This document shows positions 23,024 through 29,892 of a stretch of 53,777 bases of DNA, in pieces; position 1 is the stretch's first letter; the number at the start of each line of letters is the position of its first letter. The notes beneath the pieces are model-generated. The model was not told where the DNA came from and did no database searches. It worked only from the letters and a program-made list of their open reading frames with translations. The stretch lies in the IMG/VR virus record IMGVR_UViG_3300036851_000252, positions 1 to 53,777 of that record, one strand, 5' to 3'. The stretch comes from a virus. A program made the position numbers and the translations under genes.

Positions 23024-23061
23024 GCCGGATGATACGCGTGTTTATCCACGTGCCGGCTCCA
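23024..23061 (+). ncRNA. tRNA acceptor/T-arm minihelix-like fragment
   Basis: GCCGG pairs with CCGGC around a CGTG-6-CACG hairpin and ends T-CCA, like a tRNA reduced to acceptor and T arm. May be a tRNA remnant. Confidence 0.35.
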
Positions 23062-23067
23062 ATTTAT

Positions 23068-23145
23068 GTCCACGTAGTTCAGATGGATTAGAATGCAACG
23101 CTACGAACGTTGAGGTCGGGGGTTCAAGTCCCTCCGTGGATGCCA
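23068..23145 (+). tRNA. tRNA-Arg(ACG)
   Basis: Acceptor GTCCACG/CGTGGAT (G-T first pair), anticodon stem CAACG/CGTTG with loop CTACGAA, T loop TTCAAGT, CCA encoded. A34 would be edited to inosine by host TadA. Confidence 0.9.
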
Positions 23146-23148
23146 AAT

Positions 23149-23157
23149 AGTAAATAC
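23149..23157 (+). promoter_or_regulatory. Late-type promoter (AGTAAATAC)
   Basis: AGTAAATAC ends seven bases before the kinase ATG, which would give an almost leaderless mRNA. Confidence 0.4.
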
Positions 23158-23163
23158 TGTAAT

Positions 23164-23649
23164 ATGAAGCTCATGGAATTAGCCAATAACAAAGAAATCA
23201 TTCTAGTCTCAGGCAACCTTTGCTCTGGTAAGGGTCATTATTGTTCAACTGCATACCCAGAGTATAGCCAGATCGGCGTTTCGTCGATCGTTAGAGCATT
23301 GGCTAAGATGAACACCCGCAGTGAGCTTTCTACAACGAAAGATTTTGATACACGAATTGCTCAAAGATTGATTCAATTCATCGAGAAAGATTCCTACAAC
23401 AAGATCATTGTTGATGGTATTCGTCAGCTTTCAATCATGCAAGCTCTGCAGAACCATTTTGGTGACCAAATTAAAGACATCATTTGGTTAGATGTTCCTG
23501 ATGATGTTGCCAAAGAACGTTTCGCCAATCGTGCAGCAGCAAAAGACGATCAAACGTACGACGATGCTCGTGCGGGTGATAGAAACTTGGGTATTGAAGA
23601 TGTTGAGAGCTACATTCGTGCTAATCATAAGGTAGTTCCCAACAGTTGA
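23164..23649 (+). CDS. Nucleotide kinase-like P-loop protein
   Basis: 161 residues from ATG 23164; frames starting inside the tRNA are rejected. Walker A VSGNLCSGKG is near the N-terminus; IIVDGIRQLSIMQALQ and IIWLDVPDDVAKERFANRA fit adenylate-kinase/dephospho-CoA-kinase-like proteins that phosphorylate nucleotides. The substrate is not evident. No ribosome site; a late-type promoter lies just upstream. Next to the RlmN-like gene. Confidence 0.78.
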   Translation: MKLMELANNKEIILVSGNLCSGKGHYCSTAYPEYSQIGVSSIVRALAKMNTRSELSTTKDFDTRIAQRLIQFIEKDSYNKIIVDGIRQLSIMQALQNHFGDQIKDIIWLDVPDDVAKERFANRAAAKDDQTYDDARAGDRNLGIEDVESYIRANHKVVPNS

Positions 23650-23680
23650 TTATAGACCGGACCTTATTGATTATGGACCG

Positions 23681-24541
23681 ATGTATAATGCAGTATTAAA
23701 ATCACAAATAGATCAATCAGTCAATTTCGTAGAAGAGGAACTCGTAGGATTCATAGAATCACGATACGTTCGCAAGGTAGATGATTATTTCATTTGCTAC
23801 CTATCTTCACAAACCGGATGCAATCGTGGATGCAAGTTCTGTCACTTGACAGCAACCAAGCAAATGGCATTCATGGATTCAGATTACCAATCGTTTATTG
23901 GACAAGCATGTCAGGTGTTCCGCCATTACAAACGCGAGAAGCCAGCAAAGTATGTTCATTACAACTTCATGGCTCGTGGCGAAGCTTTAGCAAACAAATT
24001 CATCATCAATGAAGCAGACAAGATTTTGGGAACTCTTGGTGAGCTTGCAATCAAAGACAAGTTGTATCCAAAGTTCAACATCTCAACGATCATGCCAAAG
24101 ACATTGAAGGTATCTCTTACAGACATCTTCAAGATGGTCACACCAACGATGTACTATTCGTTGTATAGTGTTGACGATGCATTTAGAAAAGAATGGTTAC
24201 CAGCAGCAATGCCAGTAGACACAGCTCTGGATCTTTTGATGGATTATCAGTACATGTCAAAGAAGATCATTAAGATCCACTTTGCCTTCATCAAAGGCCA
24301 GAACGATTCAAAAGAAAGTTTGCTTGAAATGTGCAATGAACTCAATAAGAGAAAGTTGCTTTGTGAGTTCAACCTCGTTCGATACAATCCATTCTCACCA
24401 ATTCAAGGTGAAGAATCTGATGATCAAACGATCTATGAGAACTTGGAGTTGCTGAGAGAGCACTTCAAAGGCGATGTACAAATGATTCCACGTGTCGGAT
24501 TCGATGTAAAAGCATCGTGCGGCATGTTTGTTGATAAGTGA
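23681..24541 (+). CDS. RlmN-like radical SAM RNA methyltransferase
   Basis: 286 residues, about 90 shorter than bacterial RlmN, lacking the N-terminal domain. Cluster motif CNRGCKFC (Cys47, 51, 54) in SSQTGCNRGCKFCHLTATK; the preceding Cys39 and the C-terminal Cys280 (VKASCGMF) match the two Cys that RlmN uses for methyl transfer; MARGEALAN corresponds to the MGMGEPL motif. RlmN makes 2-methyladenosine at 23S A2503 and at A37 of some tRNAs. Lying inside the tRNA array, this enzyme may act on phage tRNAs or on ribosomes; target unproven. Confidence 0.88.
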   Translation: MYNAVLKSQIDQSVNFVEEELVGFIESRYVRKVDDYFICYLSSQTGCNRGCKFCHLTATKQMAFMDSDYQSFIGQACQVFRHYKREKPAKYVHYNFMARGEALANKFIINEADKILGTLGELAIKDKLYPKFNISTIMPKTLKVSLTDIFKMVTPTMYYSLYSVDDAFRKEWLPAAMPVDTALDLLMDYQYMSKKIIKIHFAFIKGQNDSKESLLEMCNELNKRKLLCEFNLVRYNPFSPIQGEESDDQTIYENLELLREHFKGDVQMIPRVGFDVKASCGMFVDK

Positions 24542-24544
24542 TAT

Positions 24545-24620
24545 GCAACCGTAGCTCAGCTGGTAGAGCACTGGCCTGAAGAGCCGGGTGTCACTGGTTC
24601 AATTCCAGTCGGTTGCACCA
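24545..24620 (+). tRNA. tRNA-Phe(GAA)
   Basis: Acceptor GCAACCG/CGGTTGC, anticodon loop CTGAAGA, T loop TTCAATT, A73 and CCA encoded. Starts three bases after the RlmN-like stop. Confidence 0.94.
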
Positions 24621-24627
24621 AGATTAT

Positions 24628-24703
24628 GCTGTCGTAGCTGAGATGGTATTAGCGCCACGCTGAAAACGTGGAGACGTTCGTTCGATACGACCCGACGGCA
24701 CCA
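24628..24703 (+). tRNA. tRNA-Phe(GAA), second copy
   Basis: Acceptor GCTGTCG/CGACGGC, anticodon stem CCACG/CGTGG with loop CTGAAAA, T loop TTCGATA, CCA encoded. The T stem has one mismatch. Body differs from the first Phe tRNA, so not a recent duplicate. Confidence 0.85.
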
Positions 24704-24885
24704 AGAATTGAGAGTAGGCCTACCGCTATATAAATTTTACGGCTGTGGTAAAGCGGTGTAATGGGTTCAAAGTCCAACCTCATGTTTTGTATTCACCGAA
24801 GCCACGTCTCGAATGAGAGTGACAAACGCGAAGCTAGAATCAACTAGTGATAGTATAGGACGCTATACAGTACGGTGTTAATTTT
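24704..24885 (+). other. Non-coding spacer with T-arm-like segment
   Basis: No gene seen. TGG-GTTCAAAG-TCCA near 24765 resembles a T arm, and CTCAT/ATGAG could close a stem, so a degenerate or unusual tRNA-like RNA is possible. Confidence 0.3.
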
Positions 24886-24960
24886 TGGTCCTTCGTCTAA
24901 TTGGTAGGACGCAACGCTCTGAACGTTGTAACCTAGGTTCGAACCCTAGAGGACCAGCCA
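24886..24960 (+). tRNA. tRNA-Gln(CTG)
   Basis: Acceptor TGGTCCT/AGGACCA, anticodon stem CAACG/CGTTG with loop CTCTGAA, T loop TTCGAAC, G73 and CCA encoded. Confidence 0.94.
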
Positions 24961-24963
24961 AAT

Positions 24964-25060
24964 TTGTCTCGTGTTGGCATAACGTGAGGAACTGGTATAC
25001 TTAGCACCGGCATCGAAAGATGGACGCGCGCCATGTGTGGGTTCGACTCCCATCGAGCAA
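24964..25060 (+). tRNA. Degenerate tRNA-like gene
   Basis: D arm of Leu type (GGAACTGGTATAC), T arm TGGG-TTCGACT-CCCA and acceptor TTG(T)CTCG/CGAGCAA with a bulge. The anticodon arm is replaced by CATC-GAAA-GATG, and CCA is not encoded. Probably a decayed tRNA. Confidence 0.4.
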
Positions 25061-25067
25061 ATGAATT

Positions 25068-25214
25068 TTGATTGTGGTTAGACAAGCTCGGCCGAGCGAG
25101 TGAGATGGGTTCGAAACCGGATCGCTTTAGTGAGTAAGCAGAAAGCTTGTGCAATTCAAGCACCTTACGTCGTCTAATACTTCAGGAACAAGGATGGGCT
25201 CTTGTCACAATCAA
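25068..25214 (+). ncRNA. Structured RNA candidate with long closing stem
   Basis: TTGATTGTG (25068-25076) pairs perfectly with CACAATCAA (25206-25214), and GACAAG (25081-25086) with CTTGTC (25201-25206, sharing one base). Inside are tRNA-like pieces (GGGTTCGAAACC, ACAAGCT/AGCTTGT). No Y-RNA core. Possibly another tRNA-mimic RNA. Confidence 0.4.
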
Positions 25215-25236
25215 TTAAATTGTGTATTGTAGGGTA

Positions 25237-25434
25237 ATGAGAACTCTACGGTATTTGATACTACACAAAGATACATCAGGATTCTGGTGGTTGTTTGGCA
25301 TCTATCGACCAACTTTCTTCATCCATCTAACACATGGATGGAACAATACACGAAAGGTTGGTTGTTATCGTGATGCACAAAGTTTAGTATTGAAGAAGTT
25401 TGATTTTGAATTTGTTGTCGGTTGGAAAGGATAA
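25237..25434 (+). CDS. Small aromatic basic protein
   Basis: 65 residues from ATG 25237 (AGGG close upstream; an in-frame GTG lies at 25222). Product MRTLRYLILHKDTSGFWWLF, then IYRPTFFIHLTHGW and a basic end. Rich in aromatics, possibly membrane-associating. Unknown. Follows a structured RNA and precedes another. Confidence 0.5.
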   Translation: MRTLRYLILHKDTSGFWWLFGIYRPTFFIHLTHGWNNTRKVGCYRDAQSLVLKKFDFEFVVGWKG

Positions 25435-25439
25435 AGGAC

Positions 25440-25641
25440 ACAGAAGCCAGCATTGGTGTCCGCTCACCAGAAATGGTCTCTCCCGGTGGGAGGTAAGCAG
25501 CACTGGACTGATTGATTATAGTGCACGATATGCCCTTGAGAAGTGTCGGGAGACACTGCGAGAGAACTGCACACCCGCCGCACGCGAAGCATTTGCGGTC
25601 CTCACCTAGAGTGGGATAAATGTAAGAGGGTAGGGTTTTGG
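25440..25641 (+). ncRNA. Structured RNA candidate before a strong terminator
   Basis: No good coding frame. Contains AGTGTC-4-GACACT and CCGCA...TGCGG hairpins and ends at a very strong terminator, so a stable small RNA is plausible. Two open frames across it have no ribosome sites and look random. Confidence 0.4.
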
Positions 25642-25669
25642 TGGGGGAGCTTGCTCCCCCATCGTTTTT
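25642..25669 (+). terminator. Strong intrinsic terminator
   Basis: TGGGGGAGC-TT-GCTCCCCCA followed by TCGTTTTTA. Confidence 0.85.
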
Positions 25670-25687
25670 ATAGGATAATCACTTTTT

Positions 25688-25766
25688 GGCTCACGGGACT
25701 GCTTAGTGTGGTCGCTCGCCTGTCACGCGAGATAACAGATGGGAGCATAACCCATGTGGGTCGCCA
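25688..25766 (+). tRNA. tRNA-Asp(GTC) with unusual T loop
   Basis: Acceptor GGCTCAC/GTGGGTC, anticodon stem CTCGC/GCGAG with loop CTGTCAC, G73 and CCA encoded. T stem ATGGG/CCCAT is intact but the T loop is AGCATAA instead of a TTC-type loop. Confidence 0.78.
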
Positions 25767-25781
25767 AATTTGTAAGGAATA

Positions 25782-26054
25782 ATGATGTCGGCACCAAAAG
25801 TTAGACCACCTTGGATTGAATATCTGTTGTACGATATTCGTACCGATTCCGATCCAGCAATCAACAAATACATTGCATTGTTCGAGAAGGTGTTCGAGAA
25901 GCGAAAAGCAAATCAGTTAACGGAAGATCAAATCCGTGGAATCCTCACACCAATTAGAGATTTCATTGTAGAAGATGCTCGGGCAAAGCATCACGCCTAC
26001 AAATTGATCACGGCGACGATCGAATATATCATCGATCCAGAGAAGAAAATTTAA
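25782..26054 (+). CDS. Small unknown protein
   Basis: 90 residues, AAGGA before ATGATG. Helical, APKVRPPWIEYLLYDIR at the start and EYIIDPEKK at the end. No motif recognised. Lies between tRNA-Asp and tRNA-Gly. Confidence 0.75.
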   Translation: MMSAPKVRPPWIEYLLYDIRTDSDPAINKYIALFEKVFEKRKANQLTEDQIRGILTPIRDFIVEDARAKHHAYKLITATIEYIIDPEKKI

Positions 26055-26058
26055 CCAA

Positions 26059-26133
26059 GCAGGTATAATTCAGTGGTAGAATGTCTCGTTGCCAACGAGA
26101 ATGTCGCGAGTTCGAGCCTCGCTACCTGCTCCA
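26059..26133 (+). tRNA. tRNA-Gly(GCC)
   Basis: Acceptor GCAGGTA/TACCTGC, anticodon stem TCTCG/CGAGA with loop TTGCCAA, T loop TTCGAGC, T73 and CCA encoded. Confidence 0.94.
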
Positions 26134-26148
26134 ATTGAGATATGTACA

Positions 26149-26652
26149 ATGAGCAACGTATACAGAGGAACTGGCTATATCCAGTATGATCCTCATCGTG
26201 GAAGCATGAAAAGCCGCACACAAGGATGGTGCATTGTCAATGTCGATCGCGAATTGACACGCTATTATCGTTGGTGGCTCGATAAGGAGATCTTGAATCC
26301 ACTTGGCCTTCCAAAGGGAGGTCTCGATCAACCAGCTTGGGATGCACACATCTCAATCGTTCGCGGTGAGAGATTATATCCTGACAAGGAACATCTATGG
26401 AAGAAGTATCAGGGTAAGAAGGTTGATTTCTGGTACGAGCACCCCTTTTGGTACGATATCGGCCGTGATAATAAGCAGCCTGGATATTTTTTTACAGTTG
26501 ACGTACAGTCAGCAGACTTAATGAATATTCGCCTCGAGTTGGGGTTGAAGGCTGATTGGAATTTCCACTTGACGTTCGGCAGAACGTATCAGTACGCAAA
26601 GGATCCTAACTACGGCGCGACTTGGATGCAAAAAGAGGCAATGATCACATGA
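26149..26652 (+). CDS. Acb1-like 2H phosphoesterase (anti-CBASS type)
   Basis: 167 residues from ATG 26149; upstream frames run through the tRNA. Two catalytic H-x-S/T motifs: HIS at residues 67-69 in QPAWDAHISIVRGE and HLT at 140-142 in DWNFHLTFGR, spaced as in 2H phosphoesterases. GYIQYDPHRG, RYYRWWLDKE and HLWKKYQGK resemble the T4 57B protein as I remember it, which is Acb1, an enzyme that destroys cyclic oligonucleotide signals of CBASS defence. The CBASS role is inferred from that similarity. ATGA overlap with the next gene. Confidence 0.8.
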   Translation: MSNVYRGTGYIQYDPHRGSMKSRTQGWCIVNVDRELTRYYRWWLDKEILNPLGLPKGGLDQPAWDAHISIVRGERLYPDKEHLWKKYQGKKVDFWYEHPFWYDIGRDNKQPGYFFTVDVQSADLMNIRLELGLKADWNFHLTFGRTYQYAKDPNYGATWMQKEAMIT

Positions 26653-27095
26653 GACATATTACCGCTGCTGAACAGATGGACCGCGAAAGACCAACCACAC
26701 TTGTTACTAACTTTGGTACGTATGATTGGAATGCAGGTACAAGACCTGCAACAAACATTAGCAGCGTAATGATTTACGAAGAAGCGATCCGCCGCTATGG
26801 GGATTCAGATCTTTATTTGGACCCAACACCAGCATGGCCAATGAAGGCAGGAACTGGTGGCTCCCTACACCACAAGCGCAAAAATGAAACTGGCTTCTTG
26901 TTGGACTTAAGCAAATTCTGGAAAATATTTGAGACAGTTCGTGCTGAAGCATATGCAGGTGCGGTCTTCCCACAGAAACCAACACCACAAGACATTTTGA
27001 ATAAGATTCGCGCTAATGTTACACCAAAAGTCCAATTGCAAGTTGAACAAATTTCAGCTTATGACGATGCAATGAAACTTGTATCGAAGGATTAA
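26649..27095 (+). CDS. Unknown protein with C-terminal YDxAM motif
   Basis: 148 residues from ATG 26649 (ATGA overlap, AGAGG upstream). Sequence includes DPTPAWPMKAGTGGSLHH and KNETGFLLDLSKFWKIFETV. It ends ISAYDDAMKLVSKD, a C-terminal motif that recurs in other small proteins of this window. Not recognised. Confidence 0.78.
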   Translation: MRHITAAEQMDRERPTTLVTNFGTYDWNAGTRPATNISSVMIYEEAIRRYGDSDLYLDPTPAWPMKAGTGGSLHHKRKNETGFLLDLSKFWKIFETVRAEAYAGAVFPQKPTPQDILNKIRANVTPKVQLQVEQISAYDDAMKLVSKD

Positions 27096-27096
27096 C

Positions 27097-27633
27097 ATGG
27101 CTCAGAAGAGAATGCTTGATGTGTTTCAAAAGAACCAAGCGTATGAAGAATTCAATGACGACCACCTTTACTATATTGTGAAGGCTGCTGGTAATGTTGA
27201 AGTTCGAGCTTGTAAGCGAACCGATATTGATCGTGTGTTGGGAATGTACAAGTACATTCGCACAGTAATGTCATCGTTTACGCCCTTGACTGCTAAGTGG
27301 GCATGGCCAAAGAAATATCCTCTTGTTGCTGACATAACCGGTGGTGAGCTAACACATCTCTTTCCTCACAATGAATGGGAACGTACTTCTTATTCATTAG
27401 GCGGAACTGCTTGTGCTTTCATTTCAGAAATGTCTTTTGATGAGTTGAAAGATTGGTTCAATTTTCTATTTTGGGACACATCAACTGAGTACATGGTAAA
27501 GCATGGTTTACCAACACGAGAAGATTGCAAGGTTTGGGAACGTTTCATTTGGGATGAAAAGCATCTTTCAACTGAGCAGAAAGAGTATCTGATTGAGATG
27601 ATTTCTGAATATATGGATCCAATACCACTATGA
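27097..27633 (+). CDS. Unknown protein
   Basis: 178 residues from ATG 27097 with GAAGGA upstream. Trp/Phe-rich, mixed alpha/beta: WAWPKKYPLVADITGGEL, HNEWERTSYSLGGTACAFI, DELKDWFNFLFWDTSTEY. No catalytic motif recognised. Starts one base after the previous stop and overlaps the next start by ATGA. Confidence 0.78.
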   Translation: MAQKRMLDVFQKNQAYEEFNDDHLYYIVKAAGNVEVRACKRTDIDRVLGMYKYIRTVMSSFTPLTAKWAWPKKYPLVADITGGELTHLFPHNEWERTSYSLGGTACAFISEMSFDELKDWFNFLFWDTSTEYMVKHGLPTREDCKVWERFIWDEKHLSTEQKEYLIEMISEYMDPIPL

Positions 27634-27890
27634 GCAGAGGATTTTCAAAACACTTTGCTAATCTGGCCAAACAGCCAGCTATTGTTCTGGAAACAGGTGC
27701 GCATCCTTCCAATGCAGTTGGAAAACACTGTGTTGCAGAGAAGATGGGATATGATTTTCATCACAATTTGTATTGGTCTGTTCGTACTAAACAAATGGAG
27801 CATCCACGCTCATGTGTGATGTGTGAGCACGAAAAGAAGAATTCACCAGAAGCACGATATGATCGCGCGATGTCAGTTATAGATGCGTAG
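27630..27890 (+). CDS. Small Cys/His-rich protein with C-terminal YDRAM motif
   Basis: 86 residues. His and Cys in GKHCVAEKMGYDFHHN and RSCVMCEHEKKN could bind zinc. Ends RYDRAMSVIDA, sharing the YDRAM tail with three other genes here. Its last codons and stop lie within the first ten bases of tRNA-Trp. Confidence 0.72.
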   Translation: MSRGFSKHFANLAKQPAIVLETGAHPSNAVGKHCVAEKMGYDFHHNLYWSVRTKQMEHPRSCVMCEHEKKNSPEARYDRAMSVIDA

Positions 27891-27956
27891 CTCAATTGGA
27901 AGAGTCACGGTCTCCAAAACCGTTGGTTGGGGGTTCGAGTCCCTCCGCATCTGCCA
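27881..27956 (+). tRNA. tRNA-Trp(CCA)
   Basis: Acceptor AGATGCG/CGCATCT, anticodon stem ACGGT/ACCGT with loop CTCCAAA, T loop TTCGAGT, G73 and CCA encoded. Overlaps the end of the upstream gene by ten bases. Confidence 0.95.
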
Positions 27957-27967
27957 AAAGGAAAGAT

Positions 27968-28228
27968 ATGAACATTAGAGAAGCATTAGAAAAATATCAT
28001 GCCTATTATGATCCAATCACACTTCGTGCCAAGAGGAAGATTTGGCCAGACTGTGGGGATTACTTATATCTCATCACCAGAGATCTTGAATATCGTGGTA
28101 GTAAATACCTCAACGTTGCTAGATTTGAGGATACGCCTACAGTCGTAGACTGGTTAGAAGAGAACTACGAATTTGAGGAAATGGCTCGAGATTCAATGAT
28201 TCCTATTCTTAAGTTGAGGAATACATGA
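27968..28228 (+). CDS. Small unknown protein
   Basis: 86 residues from ATG 27968; AAAAGGAAAG upstream. MNIREALEKYHAYYDP at the start, then RAKRKIWPDCGDYLYLI. ATGA overlap with the next gene, whose start MNIEEAF is similar, hinting at a distant pair. Unknown function. Confidence 0.72.
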   Translation: MNIREALEKYHAYYDPITLRAKRKIWPDCGDYLYLITRDLEYRGSKYLNVARFEDTPTVVDWLEENYEFEEMARDSMIPILKLRNT

Positions 28229-28485
28229 ACATTGAAGAAGCATTTAAACCACAGATTGCAGCACAGGACCAAAGAATGCGTCCATGGGTGCACAATCCGG
28301 ATGCATTTGAGGTAACAAGAATCTACCTCATGCTTCGTTATGAAATTGATGGTAGACCAACGTGCGATGTTGTATATGAACACAACACACCAGAAGGTTA
28401 TCAGAGATTGAAGGATAACTTTGAATTCATAACTGTAATCGATCTACTTCCAGTATTCAGACGAAAGATTTGCCCCATCAGCTGA
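28225..28485 (+). CDS. Small unknown protein
   Basis: 86 residues, coupled to the previous gene. RIYLMLRYEIDGRPTCDVVY and YQRLKDNFEFITVIDLLPVF suggest a small alpha/beta fold. The stop lies 14 bases inside the next tRNA. Not recognised. Confidence 0.7.
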   Translation: MNIEEAFKPQIAAQDQRMRPWVHNPDAFEVTRIYLMLRYEIDGRPTCDVVYEHNTPEGYQRLKDNFEFITVIDLLPVFRRKICPIS

Positions 28486-28548
28486 CGGGTACAGCGGCCT
28501 GCCTCCAAAGCAAGCGCTCAGGGAGTTCAATTCTCTCGTGGGGTGCCA
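28472..28548 (+). tRNA. tRNA-Trp(CCA), second copy
   Basis: Acceptor GCCCCAT/GTGGGGT, D stem GCTG/CAGC, anticodon stem CCTGC/GCAAG with one mismatch and loop CTCCAAA, T loop TTCAATT, G73 and CCA encoded. Overlaps the end of the upstream gene. Confidence 0.82.
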
Positions 28549-28566
28549 AATTTAATGGAGATTTAC

Positions 28567-28725
28567 ATGAAAACACTATATGATTCTATTGAGAACAAGG
28601 ATGCCTTCGTTGAGGTCATATATAATGCTGTAGCCAATCAACTTAGCAAGATGACCAATGAAGAGATTTACCAATTGACACAAGATTGGAAAAACAATCA
28701 TCCAGCTGAAAGTGAACTCGAATAA
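28567..28725 (+). CDS. Small acidic protein
   Basis: 52 residues from ATG 28567, with GGAG six bases upstream; an in-frame ATG lies at 28555. Helical MKTLYDSIENKDAFVEVIYN and acidic end HPAESELE. Unknown. Confidence 0.65.
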   Translation: MKTLYDSIENKDAFVEVIYNAVANQLSKMTNEEIYQLTQDWKNNHPAESELE

Positions 28726-28736
28726 AGAGGTATTAC

Positions 28737-29006
28737 ATGTCCGACGAAGATGACAAGAAAATCGTAATCAAATTTGCTCCAGGTGCTCTTGAAGCTCTGG
28801 AAGAGAATATGGATCCGCAAGAACTTCAAGAGTTCCTCAACACGTTGAAAGCCAAAGTTGAAGACGGTTCAATCTTTGAAGAATCAACTGAAGTGGATTG
28901 GGAAGAACTGGAGGAAGAAGATCCAGAGACATACGAACGTCTTACACAGTCGTTGGACGAAGTCGCTGATGAAACAGATGCACAGCGCAAGAAAAAGCTT
29001 AACTAA
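28737..29006 (+). CDS. Small very acidic protein
   Basis: 89 residues, AAAGAGG before ATG. Glu/Asp-rich, DPQELQEFLNTLKAKVEDG and VDWEELEEEDPETYERL. Could mimic DNA or bind a basic partner; no family recognised. Confidence 0.75.
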   Translation: MSDEDDKKIVIKFAPGALEALEENMDPQELQEFLNTLKAKVEDGSIFEESTEVDWEELEEEDPETYERLTQSLDEVADETDAQRKKKLN

Positions 29007-29099
29007 GCTCCCATGGTGTAACGGTTAGCACACTGCGCTTATATCGCAGCTTTGCCTCCAGATTAGAGGACAGTGTCGGTTCGAATCCGGCTGGGAGTA
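29007..29099 (+). tRNA. tRNA-Ile(TAT) with long variable region
   Basis: Acceptor GCTCCCA/TGGGAGT, anticodon stem CTGCG/CGCAG with loop CTTATAT, T stem GTCGG/CCGGC with TTCGAAT. The variable region is about 24 bases with a CCTC/GAGG hairpin, unusual for Ile. CCA is not encoded (ACA follows the acceptor). Begins right after the previous stop codon. Confidence 0.75.
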
Positions 29100-29110
29100 C
29101 AAAGGAATGT

Positions 29111-29365
29111 ATGAAAAAGTTTAACGTAGTCCCTTCAACGACATTAGAACTTGAGTCTGTCACATGTGACCGTTGTAAACGCGTGGATACGGACATATAT
29201 GATATACAGGAATATTTTAACCTCAATCAAGATGTTGGATATGCTGGCATACTTGGTGATGGAAACAAAATTCGTTTAGATTTATGTCAATATTGCTTCA
29301 AAGAAATCTTTGAAGGAGTATACCGAATCGAAGGTAATTACATTTGGAGGAGTTCAAATGAGTGA
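29111..29365 (+). CDS. Zinc-ribbon-type small protein
   Basis: 84 residues, AAAGGA upstream. CDRCKRVDTD and LCQYCFKEIF give two CXXC pairs that probably bind one zinc. Such proteins are frequent in phages, function unknown. Its end overlaps the ribosome site and start of pth2. Confidence 0.75.
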   Translation: MKKFNVVPSTTLELESVTCDRCKRVDTDIYDIQEYFNLNQDVGYAGILGDGNKIRLDLCQYCFKEIFEGVYRIEGNYIWRSSNE

Positions 29366-29777
29366 ACCAAAACAAGTTATCGTGATGCGCAAAGATCTGA
29401 ACATGCGTAAAGGCAAGATGGTTGCCCAAGGTGCACATGCTTCAATGAAAGTGTTGTTAGATCTAATGTATGAGATGAAGTCATCTGATATGTTAAACCA
29501 AGGGCCTGCTGTATCTCGAACATTTGCAACATTGCAAGATAGTCCGGTAAACCATTGGTTAACAGGTCGTTTCACCAAAATTTGTGTGTCTGTCGATAGT
29601 GAAGTACAATTACTAGAGATAGTTGGCAAAGCTAAAGATGCTGGCCTATTGCACGCATTGATTACCGATGCTGGTCTAACAGAATTCGATGGTGTACCAA
29701 CTAGAACGTGTGCTGCTATTGGTCCTGCTGATCCAGAAGACATCGATAAGATCACTGGTCATTTGAAATTATTGTAA
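29358..29777 (+). CDS. Peptidyl-tRNA hydrolase 2 (Pth2, archaeal/eukaryotic type)
   Basis: 139 residues from ATG 29358, GGAGG seven bases upstream. Pth2 motifs in order: KQVIVMRKDLNMRKGKMVAQ, GAHASM, HALITDAGLTEFDGVPT, CAAIGPADPEDIDKITG and the end HLKLL. The enzyme frees tRNA from peptidyl-tRNA dropped by stalled ribosomes. Most bacteria use the unrelated Pth1, so a phage Pth2 in a tRNA-rich genome suggests recycling of tRNAs during infection. Confidence 0.9.
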   Translation: MSEPKQVIVMRKDLNMRKGKMVAQGAHASMKVLLDLMYEMKSSDMLNQGPAVSRTFATLQDSPVNHWLTGRFTKICVSVDSEVQLLEIVGKAKDAGLLHALITDAGLTEFDGVPTRTCAAIGPADPEDIDKITGHLKLL

Positions 29778-29800
29778 TAGTTGATCTCAGAGGTCAACTA
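29778..29800 (+). other. Hairpin after pth2
   Basis: TAGTTGA-9-TCAACTA inverted repeat directly after the stop codon; no T run, so perhaps a processing site before tRNA-Arg. Confidence 0.4.
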
Positions 29801-29815
29801 TCGTCCATAAAATAT

Positions 29816-29892
29816 GCCTCTATAGCTCAGTGGACTAGAGCGGACGGTTTCTACCCGTCGGGTCGGGAGTTCGAATCTCTCTAGGGGTGCCA
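29816..29892 (+). tRNA. tRNA-Arg(TCT)
   Basis: Acceptor GCCTCTA/TAGGGGT, anticodon stem GACGG/CCGTC with loop TTTCTAC, T loop TTCGAAT, G73 and CCA encoded. Confidence 0.94.

Noticed and set aside
25543-25782. 79-codon frame running through tRNA-Asp
   Set aside because: No ribosome site, crosses a strong terminator and a tRNA.
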